NCBI GenBank assembly: GCA_965217935.1
Contig: OZ244581.1
Coordinates: 1,364,001 to 1,428,000 of the forward strand
Direction of reading: 5' to 3'
Source of the DNA: JBBROS01 sp965217935
GTDB lineage: Bacteria > Pseudomonadota > Alphaproteobacteria > Acetobacterales > Acetobacteraceae
Length of the DNA: 64,000 nucleotides
A program made the position numbers and the translations under genes. Shown one piece after another: positions 52,441 through 61,170 of the stretch. Every line of letters begins with the position of its first letter. Position 1 is the first letter of the stretch. A model generated the notes under the pieces. The model was not told where the DNA came from. It saw only the letters and a program-made list of their open reading frames with translations, and did not search any database.

Positions 52441-54305
52441 CCCGCCAACTCCAGCGCCTCCTCGGCCTCAAGCCAAGCCGCCTCCTCGGCGTCCTGCTCC
52501 CGCGCGAGCGCTGCCAGCCGCAATTGCGCCGCCGTCACGTCCGCGCCTCGGCCCTGGGCGTAGAGCGCCGGGTCGGCCAGACGGGCCTCGATCTTGGCCC
52601 GCTCCGCCGACAGCTTGGCGATCCGGGCCTCCGCATCGCGTATCCGCCGCCTGAGCGGCGCCGTCTGCACCCGGGCCTCCGCCCGCTCCCGCCGTTCCTC
52701 CTTGCGCTTCGGCGCCGCCTCCCCGCCCTTCGCGGCCGGACGCGCCCGCTCCGCCAGCAAGGCCCGGTACTCGTCCATGTCGCCGTCGAACGGCCGCACG
52801 GCCCCATCGGCCACCAGCCAGAGCCGGTCCGCCACCAGCTCGACCAGATGCGGGTCGTGCGTGATCAGCAGCACCGCCCCCTGGTAATCCGCCAACGCTC
52901 GGACCAACGCCTCGCGCGCGTCGATATCCAGATGGTTGGTCGGCTCATCCAGGATCAGCATCTGCGGCGCGTCCCGAGTCGCCAAAGCCAGCAGCAGCCG
53001 CGCCTTCTCGCCGCCGGACAACGCGCCCACCCGGCTGTCGGCCCGGTCCGCGTCGAGCCCGAACCGCGCCAGTTGGCTACGCACCTGCGGCGGCGTGGCC
53101 CGGGGCAGCGCCCGCGCCATGTGGTCCACCGGCGTCTGCTCCAGCATCAGCTCATCGGTCTGATGCTGGGCGAAGTACCCCACCCTCAAGTCCTTGGACC
53201 GCCGCAGCTCCCCCGACAACGGCGCCATCCGTCCCGCCAGCAGCTTCGCCAGCGTGCTCTTGCCGTTCCCGTTCGCGCCCAAGAGCGCGATGCGGTCATC
53301 CGGCTCGATCACCAGCCCCAGCCCCCGCAGCACCCGTATATCCCCGTATCCCGCATCGACCCGCTCCAGGTCCAAGATCGGCGGCGGCAACTGCTTTGGC
53401 TCCGGGAACGCGAACCGGCTCGGCGCATCCTCCACCACGCTCTCGATCGCCGGCATCCGCTCCAGCGCCTTGAGCCGGGATTGCGCCTGCCGCGCCTTAG
53501 TCGCCTTGGCGCGGAACCGATCCACGAACGCCTGCATGTGCGCCCGCTGCGCCGCCACCCGCTCCGCCGCCCGGGCCTGCTGCATGGCATGTTCGGTGCG
53601 TATCCGCACAAACTCGTCGTAGCCGCCCGGCGTCAGGCTCAGCTTCTGCCGGTCCAGATGCGCGATCGCCTCCACCGCCCGGTCCAGCAAGCCGCGGTCA
53701 TGGCTGACGATCAGGCACGCTCCCGGGAACCGCGCGAGCCATCCTTCCAGCCAGAGCGTCGCCTCCAGGTCCAGGTGGTTGGTCGGCTCGTCCAGCAGCA
53801 GCAGGTCGGGGGCCGCGAACAGGGCCGCCGCCAAGGCCACCCGCATCCGCCAGCCGCCCGAGTAGCTGTCCACCGAGCGCGCCTGCGCCTCGGCGTCGAA
53901 CCCCAGCCCGGCCAGGATTGCCGCCGCCCGCGCCGGGGCCGCATCCGCCTGTATCGTGCGCAGCCGCTCATGCACCTCTGCCAGCCGCATCGGCTCGGCC
54001 GTCTCCCGTTCGGCCAGCAGCGCCAGCCGCTCCGTGTCCGCCGCCAGCACGGTGTCGAGCAGGTTGGCGGGCCCCGAGGGCGCCTCCTGCCGCACCTGCG
54101 CCAGCCGCGCCCGGCTGCTCAGCCGTATTTCCCCCCCGTCCACCGCGATCTCCCCCGCGATGGCGCGCAGCAGCGTGCTCTTGCCCGCTCCGTTCCGCCC
54201 GACCAGCCCGATCCGCCGCCCGGGGTCAACCCGCAGGTCCGCCCCATCCAGCAGGGTGCGCCCGGCGATGCGCAGCGTGACGTGGTCGATGACGAGCAGG
54301 CTCAT
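52437..54305 (-). CDS. ABC-F family ATPase (Uup/EttA-like)
   Basis: The start is the ATG at 54305 (622 aa, MSLLVIDHVTLRIAG). Two ABC domains lie in one chain without membrane segments: GRNGAGKSTLL and GANGNGKSTL, each with a SGG signature and LLLDEPTNHLDL / LILDEPTNHLD. A charged linker and a C-terminal coiled-coil region (about 540-620) resemble Uup. ABC-F proteins act on ribosomes or DNA. Confidence 0.9.
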   Translation of the reverse strand: MSLLVIDHVTLRIAGRTLLDGADLRVDPGRRIGLVGRNGAGKSTLLRAIAGEIAVDGGEIRLSSRARLAQVRQEAPSGPANLLDTVLAADTERLALLAERETAEPMRLAEVHERLRTIQADAAPARAAAILAGLGFDAEAQARSVDSYSGGWRMRVALAAALFAAPDLLLLDEPTNHLDLEATLWLEGWLARFPGACLIVSHDRGLLDRAVEAIAHLDRQKLSLTPGGYDEFVRIRTEHAMQQARAAERVAAQRAHMQAFVDRFRAKATKARQAQSRLKALERMPAIESVVEDAPSRFAFPEPKQLPPPILDLERVDAGYGDIRVLRGLGLVIEPDDRIALLGANGNGKSTLAKLLAGRMAPLSGELRRSKDLRVGYFAQHQTDELMLEQTPVDHMARALPRATPPQVRSQLARFGLDADRADSRVGALSGGEKARLLLALATRDAPQMLILDEPTNHLDIDAREALVRALADYQGAVLLITHDPHLVELVADRLWLVADGAVRPFDGDMDEYRALLAERARPAAKGGEAAPKRKEERRERAEARVQTAPLRRRIRDAEARIAKLSAERAKIEARLADPALYAQGRGADVTAAQLRLAALAREQDAEEAAWLEAEEALELAG

Positions 54306-54377
54306 GCGCCGGAAATACGCGCAAACGCCCCGGCGCGAAAAGGCCCGCAGCCTTGCCCCTGCGACGTCCATGCCCTA

Positions 54378-54416
54378 GACCCGGATCGCCCTGATCATGT
54401 CAGGGCGATCCGGGTC
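54378..54416. repeat. Perfect 17-bp palindrome in a divergent promoter region
   Basis: The arm GACCCGGATCGCCCTGA (54378-54394) pairs without mismatch with TCAGGGCGATCCGGGTC (54400-54416) around TCATG. It lies between the divergent ABC-F and ndk genes and is followed by a short T-rich CAGCTTTTCC on the plus strand. Confidence 0.85.
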
Positions 54417-54509
54417 CAGCTTTTCCGGTCTGGCAACCGACGCCCTGGCCGTGTCCAGCCAGTGCGGTTGCAGACCAAGGCGCCCGCCACCAACACCGGG
54501 AATTCCAGC

Positions 54510-54932
54510 ATGGCCGCCGAACGCACCCTCAGCATCCTCAAGCCCGACGCGACACGCCGCAACCTGACCGGCAAGATCAACGCCATCTTCGAGGACGGCG
54601 GCCTGCGCATCATAGCCCAGCGCCGCATCCAGCTCAGCCAGGCGCAGGCCGAGACGTTCTACGGCGTGCACAAGGAGCGCCCCTTCTTCAAGGATCTCGT
54701 CGGCTTCATGACGAGCGGCCCCGTCGTCGTGCAGGTGCTCGAAGGGGACGGCGCCGTGGCGCAGAACCGCAAGCTGATGGGCGCCACAAACCCGGCCAAC
54801 GCCGACGAGGGCACCATCCGCAAGCTGTTTGCCGAGAGCATCGAGGCCAACAGCGTGCACGGCTCGGACAGCGCCGAGAACGCCGCCATCGAAATCGCTT
54901 ACTTCTTCGCTGGCGCCGACATCGTCGGCTGA
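54510..54932 (+). CDS. ndk: Nucleoside diphosphate kinase
   Basis: The 140-aa enzyme balances NTP pools. It starts MAAERTLSILKPDATRRN and the active-site His is in NSVHGSDS. The stop TGA overlaps the start ATG of the next gene. Confidence 0.97.
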   Translation: MAAERTLSILKPDATRRNLTGKINAIFEDGGLRIIAQRRIQLSQAQAETFYGVHKERPFFKDLVGFMTSGPVVVQVLEGDGAVAQNRKLMGATNPANADEGTIRKLFAESIEANSVHGSDSAENAAIEIAYFFAGADIVG

Positions 54933-55315
54933 TGCGCAAGCCGACTGCGCTGGCCTGCCTTGCGCTGCTCGCGGCGTGCGGCCCGAAGCCGATCGTGCTG
55001 CAGCGCCCGCCCGAGCCCCCCTCGGGCATCGACGGGCGCTACCGCGGCACGGCCCGCCTCGTGCGCGCCGCGGACCGCTACTGCCCCCGCAGCGGCCCGC
55101 GCGTTTTCCGGCTCAGCGGCGGCGACATCACCCTCTCCTATTCGGGCGCCGGGCGCGAGCGCATCCCGCTGACCGCCGCCGTGCAGCCGGACGGACGCTT
55201 CCGAACCTCGGACGGCGAGGGCACGCTGGAAGGCCAGGTCGAGAACGGGATGCTTGAGATCACCATCAGCAGCGGGCAGTGCGAGCACCACTGGACCATG
55301 CGCAAGATCGGGTAA
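54932..55315 (+). CDS. Putative lipoprotein, unknown function
   Basis: The 127-aa precursor has a lipobox LAAC at residues 13-16 (LALLAACGPKP). The mature part is a small beta-rich domain with DGRYRGTARLVR and GDITLSYSGAGRERIPL, plus two cysteines (YCP, GQCEHHW) that could form a disulfide. No family is recognised. It overlaps the ndk stop, so it is co-translated. Confidence 0.72.
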   Translation: MRKPTALACLALLAACGPKPIVLQRPPEPPSGIDGRYRGTARLVRAADRYCPRSGPRVFRLSGGDITLSYSGAGRERIPLTAAVQPDGRFRTSDGEGTLEGQVENGMLEITISSGQCEHHWTMRKIG

Positions 55316-55344
55316 GAGCCAGGAAATCCAGCAACGGATCGCCT

Positions 55345-55441
55345 GAGTTGCGTGCCGCGACACGTCGATCGGGCGAACGAGCGCTTAACCTTTGTTTTGG
55401 CGGGCAGCCTTGTCGGCCTGCTGCCACGATTCCGGCAATGA
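55345..55441 (-). repeat. Family 2 hairpin repeat, copy 2f
   Basis: On the minus strand it reads GGCAGCAGGCCGACAAGGCT, then GCCCGCCAAAACAAAGGTTA and CGCTCGTTCGCCCGATCG. The hairpin arms are partly kept. It lies between the lipoprotein gene and nfu. Confidence 0.72.
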
Positions 55442-55542
55442 CCGTCGTCCCGGCATCTTGGCACGCGCGCCAATACCCGCCGCAACCTTGCACTTCTGAG
55501 ACATCTTCGCCAAATCTCCGGCAACGAAAGGATGTATCGATC

Positions 55543-56100
55543 ATGTTCATCGAGACCGAAGGCACGCCGAACCCGGCCACCCTGAAGTTCCTTCCCGGAC
55601 GCGACGTGATGGGCGAGGGCACTGCGGACTTCGCCGGCCCGGACTACGCCGCGCGCAGTCCGCTGGCCACTGCCCTGTTCTCCCTCCCCGGCGTCGCCCG
55701 CGTTTTCCTCGGCTCCGACTTCGTCACGGTCACGAAGAACGACCTTGCCGATTGGCAATCCCTGCGTCCGCAAGTCCTCGGCGCCATCATGGAGCATTTC
55801 GTGGCCGGGCGCCCCGTCATCGAGGGCCAGGGCGAGGCCGCCGACGAGGACGTCTCTCCCGAGGACCAGGAGGTTGTCGACCAGATCAAGGAGCTGCTCG
55901 ACACCCGGGTCCGCCCCGCGGTAGCGAGCGACGGCGGCGACATCGTGTTCCGCGGCTACCGCGAGGGCGTCGTCCGCCTGCATATGCAAGGCGCGTGCAG
56001 CGGGTGCCCCTCCAGCAGCGCCACACTCAAGCACGGCATCGAGAACATGCTCCGCCATTACGTGCCGGAAGTCCTGTCCGTGGAGCAGGTCGAGGCCTGA
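55543..56100 (+). CDS. NfuA-like iron-sulfur scaffold (Nfu)
   Basis: The 185-aa protein has an N-terminal Nfu domain (MFIETEGTPNPATLKFLPG). The C-terminal NifU domain has the cluster motif CSGCPSS at about residues 152-158. It delivers [4Fe-4S] clusters to target enzymes. The start is the ATG at 55543, preferred because MFIETE is the family N-terminus. It is 3 bp from the next gene. Confidence 0.94.
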   Translation: MFIETEGTPNPATLKFLPGRDVMGEGTADFAGPDYAARSPLATALFSLPGVARVFLGSDFVTVTKNDLADWQSLRPQVLGAIMEHFVAGRPVIEGQGEAADEDVSPEDQEVVDQIKELLDTRVRPAVASDGGDIVFRGYREGVVRLHMQGACSGCPSSSATLKHGIENMLRHYVPEVLSVEQVEA

Positions 56101-56103
56101 CCA

Positions 56104-56757
56104 ATGCTCGACGAACCCGGCGAGGCCGTGACGGAAGCCCTGGCGCCGGCCTCGCAGTTCGGCCTCGGCGGCGCCAAGCTCGATGATGCCGGGCTTGATA
56201 TCCTATTCCGCGAGGCGCGGACGCAGTGGGCGTGGCGTCCCGCCCCCGTTGAAGACGGCACGCTTCGCGAGCTGTACGACCTCCTGAAACTGGGTCCGAC
56301 CTCCGCCAACTGCTCCCCTGCCCGTTTCATGTTCCTGCGCACCATGGAGGCCAAACAGCGCCTGCGCCCCGCCCTTTCGGCCGGGAACGCGGACAAGACG
56401 ATGCTTGCCCCGATCGTCGCCATCGTCGCCCATGACCCGTCGTTCTTCGAGGATCTTCCCCGACTTTATCCCGGCGCCGACGCCCGGGCCTGGTTCGAGG
56501 GCAACGAGGAGCTTGCCGGGGACACCGCCTTCCGCAACGGCACCCTCCAGGGCGCCTACCTGATCCTCGCCGCCCGCGCGCTCGGGCTTGATTGCGGCCC
56601 CATGTCAGGTTTTGACAACGCCAAGGTCGACGACGAATTCTTCACGGCCACTGGTTGGAAGAGCAACTTCCTCGTCGCTTTGGGCCATGCCGAGGGCACC
56701 GACCTTCCGCCCCGTGCCCCGAAGCTGGGCTTCGACGAGGCGTGCCGGCTCCTCTGA
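56104..56757 (+). CDS. RutE/HadB-like nitroreductase family protein
   Basis: The 217-aa FMN-dependent protein resembles RutE (probable malonic semialdehyde reductase). It has LGPTSANCSPARFMFLRT, AYLILAARALGLDCGPMSGFD and GHAEGTDLPPRAPKL. No other rut genes are near, so a role in pyrimidine use is not supported by context. It lies between nfu and tsaB. Confidence 0.88.
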   Translation: MLDEPGEAVTEALAPASQFGLGGAKLDDAGLDILFREARTQWAWRPAPVEDGTLRELYDLLKLGPTSANCSPARFMFLRTMEAKQRLRPALSAGNADKTMLAPIVAIVAHDPSFFEDLPRLYPGADARAWFEGNEELAGDTAFRNGTLQGAYLILAARALGLDCGPMSGFDNAKVDDEFFTATGWKSNFLVALGHAEGTDLPPRAPKLGFDEACRLL

Positions 56758-57398
56758 CCCTCAGCAACACGATCCTGACCCTCGACGCCGCCTTGGCAGG
56801 GTGCGGCGCCGGCGTCGTGGCGTCCGGCCGCACGGCCGCCGATTGCCGCCATCCCGGAGGCCGCGGCAGCGACGCAACCCTCCCCGCGATGGCGTTGGGC
56901 GCGCTGCAATCATGCGGACTGGCCGCGGCGCAGCTTACCGCCATCGCGGTCACGGTCGGCCCAGGCAGCTTCACCGGCGTGCGGGCAGCCCTCTCCCTCG
57001 CGCACGGCATTGGCCTTGCTGCCCACATCCCCGTCATCGGCGTCAGCGTCGGTGACGCGATCCGCGCCGGGTTGGCATCCGCGCGCCCGGTCTGGATCGC
57101 CATCGACAGCAAGCGGGAGCGCATGTTCCTGGATGACGGCGCTTCGATCCGAACCGTGTCGCTCGGCGCCCTCCCCGAACCTCCCGGCCCGATCACGGTC
57201 GCCGGCGATGCGGCCGAGGCCGCCGCGCGTCGATGGGTTGCCCAGGGCGTGCAGGCGATCGCGGCGCCGTTTCAGGGCCTCTCGCCGCAGGCCATCGCGG
57301 CTGCGTCGCGAACCTCGCCCCGCCCGGCCCTGCCGCTTTACGTCGACCCGCCGGACGCCCGTCCAGGCGCCGCCGTCCGCCCTGCCCCCGCCGGCTGA
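56742..57398 (+). CDS. tsaB: TsaB, tRNA t6A biosynthesis dimerization protein
   Basis: The roughly 218-aa protein is of the ASKHA fold. It has ILTLDAALAGCGAGVV at the start and VTVGPGSFTGVRAALSLAHG at about residues 64-83. TsaB pairs with TsaD and TsaE for the t6A37 modification. I set the start at GTG 56742, overlapping the rutE-like gene end; a CTG at 56754 is an alternative. The stop overlaps the rimI start (TGATG). Confidence 0.9.
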   Translation: MPAPLTLSNTILTLDAALAGCGAGVVASGRTAADCRHPGGRGSDATLPAMALGALQSCGLAAAQLTAIAVTVGPGSFTGVRAALSLAHGIGLAAHIPVIGVSVGDAIRAGLASARPVWIAIDSKRERMFLDDGASIRTVSLGALPEPPGPITVAGDAAEAAARRWVAQGVQAIAAPFQGLSPQAIAAASRTSPRPALPLYVDPPDARPGAAVRPAPAG

Positions 57399-57835
57399 TG
57401 CTGCCGGCCACGTCCGCCCATGCCGCCGCTCTCGCCGCCATTCATGCCAGCGCCTTCCCCCCCGCAAGCCGCTGGGGCGCGGACGCGATGGCACTGCAGC
57501 TCTCCCTGCCCGGCGCTTTCGGCCACATTGACCCGGCCGGCGGTCTTGTCCTGGCCCGCGTCATCCTCGATGAAGCGGAAATTCTGACCCTTGCCGTCGC
57601 CCGCGAGTGCCGGGGCCGGGGCCTAGGCGCCGGCCTGATGCGGCAGGCCATGCGGACCGCCGCTGCCCGGGGGGCGGCCACGATGGTCCTGGAAGTCGCT
57701 GCCGACAACGGTCCGGCCCGCGCCCTCTACGCCCGTCAGGCGTTCCTGCAAGTCGGCCGCCGCCGCCAATATTATCCGGGCGGCATCGATGCCCTGATCC
57801 TTCGCGCGCCGCTCAGCTTTTCTTGCGAATCATGA
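57398..57835 (+). CDS. rimI: Ribosomal protein S18 alanine N-acetyltransferase RimI
   Basis: This 145-aa GNAT enzyme acetylates the N-terminus of S18. The acetyl-CoA site ARECRGRGLGAGLMRQA lies near residues 68-84, and VLEVAADNGPARALYARQAF is the typical RimI end block. The tsaB-rimI pair is widespread. Its last 23 bp overlap the end of the opposing TusA-like gene. Confidence 0.92.
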   Translation: MLPATSAHAAALAAIHASAFPPASRWGADAMALQLSLPGAFGHIDPAGGLVLARVILDEAEILTLAVARECRGRGLGAGLMRQAMRTAAARGAATMVLEVAADNGPARALYARQAFLQVGRRRQYYPGGIDALILRAPLSFSCES

Positions 57836-58106
57836 CCAGGCTGATCCCATCCCCCACTGCCTCGATGCTCAAAACATCGTGCCCCTGCTCCGCTGCGGTC
57901 CGCGGGACGTTGCGGAGAGGCTCATCGCCCCGCAACCGGACCGCGAGAATCTGCCCCGGCTGAAGCTGGTCGATGCCGAGTCGGGTCCGCACGAAGGTCA
58001 TCGGGCAGACATAGGCGGTGATATCGATCTCTAAATCGGCCCGAATGCCAATCGAGGGTTGTGGCTCGCCAGACTGGAATGTATTGCTGGAGTTAACAAG
58101 CACCAT
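57813..58106 (-). CDS. TusA-family sulfur carrier-like protein
   Basis: The 97-aa protein has the TusA/SirA signature with Cys-Pro at residues 34-35 (AYVCPMTFVRTRLGIDQLQPG). A GDEPLRNVP segment follows. TusA proteins relay sulfur for tRNA thiolation or molybdopterin; which target applies here is unknown. It converges on, and overlaps, rimI. Confidence 0.85.
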   Translation of the reverse strand: MVLVNSSNTFQSGEPQPSIGIRADLEIDITAYVCPMTFVRTRLGIDQLQPGQILAVRLRGDEPLRNVPRTAAEQGHDVLSIEAVGDGISLVMIRKKS

Positions 58107-58183
58107 TTATTCTTTCCCCACTATTGCGAAACGACGTGAGACAGAGATATATGCGTGACATCTTTCAATAGAGGAAAGCGGTC

Positions 58184-58591
58184 ATGACCGAGCAGACAGA
58201 GACAGGTGACGTTCTTGGATTGACTGCGCAGATCGTCTCGGCTCATGTTTCCAACAATTCAATCGGCGCGGACGCACTGCCGAGCCTGATACAGGACGTT
58301 TACCGCACCTTGGCTGGAGTCGGTAAGGAGCAAGTTGTCCCCGACAAGCAGCAACCGGCAGTTCCGATCAAGAAGTCTGTTTTCGCCGATTACATCATCT
58401 GCCTCGAAGACGGCAAAAAGCTGAAAATGCTGAAACGGCACCTCAAAACGTCCTACAACATGACCCCGGAGCAATATCGCGAGAAGTGGCAACTCCCGCC
58501 GGACTATCCAATGGTTGCCCCCAGCTACGCTAAGCACCGGTCCTCGCTGGCCAAGAAAATCGGTCTCGGCACAAAGCCGCGCGGACGCTAG
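58184..58591 (+). CDS. MucR/Ros family regulator with a degenerate zinc-finger region
   Basis: The 135-aa protein matches MucR from LTAQIVSAHVSNNSI to YPMVAPSYAKHRSSLAKKIG. In the finger region CLEDGKKLKMLKRHLKTSYN, C73, D76 and H86 are present. The residue where most MucR proteins have the second His is S90, so the metal site may be lost. MucR proteins control many genes through AT-rich sites. It is monocistronic. Confidence 0.92.
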   Translation: MTEQTETGDVLGLTAQIVSAHVSNNSIGADALPSLIQDVYRTLAGVGKEQVVPDKQQPAVPIKKSVFADYIICLEDGKKLKMLKRHLKTSYNMTPEQYREKWQLPPDYPMVAPSYAKHRSSLAKKIGLGTKPRGR

Positions 58592-58693
58592 GCGCCCCGT
58601 TCACGCCAAACTGATCTGTCGGCGGCAGGTCGGTTTGGAAGCCTTCTTCCCGGTCAGTCTTGCCAGATCGGCCAGGCGCTCGTCCAGAACCTA

Positions 58694-58773
58694 CCGCTGC
58701 AACCCGATCAGGGGCGCGAGCGCCTCAGGTTTCTCTGCCGGGCAGCCTCAGCGGCGCATTGCCGACGCTGCCC
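58694..58773 (-). repeat. Family 2 hairpin repeat, copy 2g
   Basis: GGGCAGC (58740-58746) and GCTGCCC (58767-58773) are perfect arms around a shortened interior. A CAGGTTTCTCTGCCGGGCAG block matches the family core. It lies about 110 bp upstream of the fur start. Confidence 0.72.
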
Positions 58774-58879
58774 AAAACCCCGGACGCTGGCAGGGCATGG
58801 CGCGGTCCCGATTCGACATGCGGTGGCCTGTTCGGCTACGCCAATCAATGTGACGGGCGTGGCGACCGGCAAGGACTTC

Positions 58880-59371
58880 ATGGAAACACGCATCGAACGG
58901 CTATGTGTCGAGAACGGCCTCAAGATGACGGGCCAGCGCCGGGTCATTGCCCGCGTTCTTTCCGAGGCGGCGGATCACCCCGACGTAGAGGAACTCTACC
59001 GCCGGGCCGTCGCCATCGATCAGCGCATCTCGATCGCGACAGTCTACCGCACAGTCCGGCTGTTCGAGGAGAAAGGCATTCTCGAGCGCCGCGACTTCGG
59101 CGGCAACCGCGCGCGGTACGAACCGACCGAGCACGGCAAGCACCATCACATCATCGACGTCGAATCCGGTCGGGTGACCGAGTTCGAGAGCGCTCCGCAC
59201 GAGGCCCTGATCGACGCCATTGCCAAGCAGTTGGGGTTTGAGCTCGTCTCTTACCGCCTCGAACTCTTCGGCCGCAAACGCCAGCAGCCGAAACCCGACG
59301 CGGCCCGCAGCCGAGCCGACCCCGATGAGCCTGCCCAGCACGCACCCCCAGCATCGGCCGCAGCGCCATGA
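58880..59371 (+). CDS. fur: Fur-family metalloregulator
   Basis: The 163-aa regulator starts at ATG 58880 (METRIERLCVENGLKMTGQR) after AAGGAC. The DNA-binding winged helix includes DHPDVEELYRRAVAIDQRIS and ATVYRTVRLFEEKG. A metal site includes EHGKHHHIIDVESG. It could be Fur, Mur or Irr-like; the HHH motif is shared with Irr and Fur. A Pro/Ala tail ends it, and its stop overlaps olsB (ATGA). Confidence 0.9.
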   Translation: METRIERLCVENGLKMTGQRRVIARVLSEAADHPDVEELYRRAVAIDQRISIATVYRTVRLFEEKGILERRDFGGNRARYEPTEHGKHHHIIDVESGRVTEFESAPHEALIDAIAKQLGFELVSYRLELFGRKRQQPKPDAARSRADPDEPAQHAPPASAAAP

Positions 59372-60192
59372 CGCATTACGCCCGCCCCCAACGCCGCGCC
59401 CACTTCCGCGAACTCAGGGCCGGGAAGCTCGGCGTGCGGATCGCCTCGAACCAGGCCGAGATGGACGCCGCCCAAGCCCTCCGCTATCGCGTCTTCTTTG
59501 AGGAAATGGGCGCGATCCCGTCGCCGGAAACCCTCGCCGCCCGCCGAGACTCCGACGCCTTCGATGCCGTCGCCGACCATCTCCTCGTCCTCGACCATAC
59601 TTTCGGCGACGGCGCCGCAGCCGTCGTCGGCACCTACCGCCTCATTCAGAAAGAGGGGGCCGCCAAGGTCGGCCGCTTCTACTCCGCCGACGAATACGAC
59701 CTCGCTCCCATCGACGCCTTCCCGGGCCGCGTGCTCGAACTCGGGCGTTCCTGCGTGGACGCCAGCTATCGCGGCCGGGCCGTGATGCAGCTCCTCTGGC
59801 GCGGCATCGCCGCCTACGTCGCCGAGCAGAACATCGACCTCATGTTCGGCTGCGCCTGCCTGCCCGGCACCGACCCGGAGGCCCTCGCCGAAGAGCTGAC
59901 CTTTCTCTACGGCCATCACCTCGCGCCGCCAGCGTTGCGCCTGCGCGCGCTGCCGGACCGCTACGTCGATATGCGCCGCCGGGACCCCATGTCGATCGAC
60001 GCCCGCCAGGCCACCCTGCTGCTCCCTCCCCTCATCAAGGGCTATCTCCGCCTCGGCGGCTTCGTCGGCGACGGCGCCGTCGTCGACGAGCAGTTCAACA
60101 CCACCGATATCGCCATCATCGTCAAGAGCGACCTTATCACCGACAAGTATGTCAAGCATTACGAGCGCGGACGCGCCGACCAGCCGGACTGA
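59368..60192 (+). CDS. L-ornithine N-alpha-acyltransferase OlsB-like (GNAT)
   Basis: The 274-aa protein matches the acyl-ACP-dependent GNAT family that makes lyso-ornithine lipid. Features are LRYRVFFEEMGA, VVGTYRLI, ELGRSCVDASYRGRAVMQLLWRGI and GCACLPGTDPE. It overlaps the fur stop and probably shares its transcript. An olsA acyltransferase is not seen next to it. Confidence 0.86.
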   Translation: MTHYARPQRRAHFRELRAGKLGVRIASNQAEMDAAQALRYRVFFEEMGAIPSPETLAARRDSDAFDAVADHLLVLDHTFGDGAAAVVGTYRLIQKEGAAKVGRFYSADEYDLAPIDAFPGRVLELGRSCVDASYRGRAVMQLLWRGIAAYVAEQNIDLMFGCACLPGTDPEALAEELTFLYGHHLAPPALRLRALPDRYVDMRRRDPMSIDARQATLLLPPLIKGYLRLGGFVGDGAVVDEQFNTTDIAIIVKSDLITDKYVKHYERGRADQPD

Positions 60193-60222
60193 ATTGGCCT
60201 CCCTCGCAGCATCGGTGAACGC

Positions 60223-61170
60223 ATGGACGTGATCATGACAGCGCCCCGGCTGGCGCCCCAAGCGGTTGCCCTGATCGAGGCCGCGGGCGCCCGCATCCAC
60301 TACATGCCCCCTTACCCCTCCGCCGCCGAGGTCAGCGCCCTTGCCGCCCGGGTGAACCCGGTCGCCATCCTGTCCCGCCAAGGCCCCGTCACCGCCGCCG
60401 TCATGCAGGCTGCCCCGGATCTGCGGCTCATTGCCCGCCACGGCGTCGGGGTGGACGACGTCGATGTCGCGGAGGCCGCCCGCCGGGGCATCCTCGTCAC
60501 CCGCGCGCCCGGCTCCAACACCCGCGCCGTCGCCGAGCACGCGGTCGCGCTCATGCTCGCTCTGGTCAAGGATCTCCGCCCCCTCTCGGCCCTGGTCGGG
60601 GCCGGGCAGTGGCGAGGGGCCGCCACCAAGGTCAGGGACGTGGCGGGCCTTCGCCTCGGCCTTGTCGGCTGCGGCGCCATCGGACAGGCGGTGGCCGAAC
60701 TCGCCGCCGCTTTCGGCCTCGTCACGCACGGCTACGACCCGGCCACCCCGCCCACCGGCCGCATCACGCCCGCCCCTACCTTGCGGGACCTGCTCCAGCG
60801 CGCGGACATCCTCTCCCTGCACCTCCCCTATACGCCGGCCACCCGGCATGTCATCGACGCCGCCGCCCTCGCTGTACTGCCCCGGGGCGCGATCGTCATC
60901 AACACCGCGCGCGGCGGCCTGATCGACGAGCCGGCCCTGCTTCGGGCGATCGAGTCCGGCCATCTCGCCGGCGCCGGCTTGGACGTGTTCGAAACCGAGC
61001 CGCCGCTGCCGGCCGACCCGCTCCGCCGTCACGGCCAGGTCATCGCGACCCCGCACGTCGCCGGCGTCACAGACGGCAGCCTCGTGAGCATGGGCGTCAT
61101 GGCTGCCGAATGCATCGCGGCCTACCTGCGCGGTCATCGCATCCCTTCAGAGCGCCTCGTCAGCCCATGA
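60223..61170 (+). CDS. D-isomer-specific 2-hydroxyacid dehydrogenase family protein
   Basis: The 315-aa NAD-dependent enzyme resembles phosphoglycerate/hydroxypyruvate dehydrogenases. It has LIARHGVGVDDVDVAEAARR, GLVGCGAIGQAVAELAAAFG at about residues 146-165, and the catalytic Arg and His in TARGGLIDEPAL and TPHVAGVT. The real substrate is unknown. Its stop overlaps lnt (ATGA). Confidence 0.9.
   Translation: MDVIMTAPRLAPQAVALIEAAGARIHYMPPYPSAAEVSALAARVNPVAILSRQGPVTAAVMQAAPDLRLIARHGVGVDDVDVAEAARRGILVTRAPGSNTRAVAEHAVALMLALVKDLRPLSALVGAGQWRGAATKVRDVAGLRLGLVGCGAIGQAVAELAAAFGLVTHGYDPATPPTGRITPAPTLRDLLQRADILSLHLPYTPATRHVIDAAALAVLPRGAIVINTARGGLIDEPALLRAIESGHLAGAGLDVFETEPPLPADPLRRHGQVIATPHVAGVTDGSLVSMGVMAAECIAAYLRGHRIPSERLVSP

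Noticed and set aside
52524..54509. Long plus-strand open frame running into ndk
   Set aside because: Only the last 140 codons from 54510 are ndk; the upstream part is antisense to the ABC-F gene.
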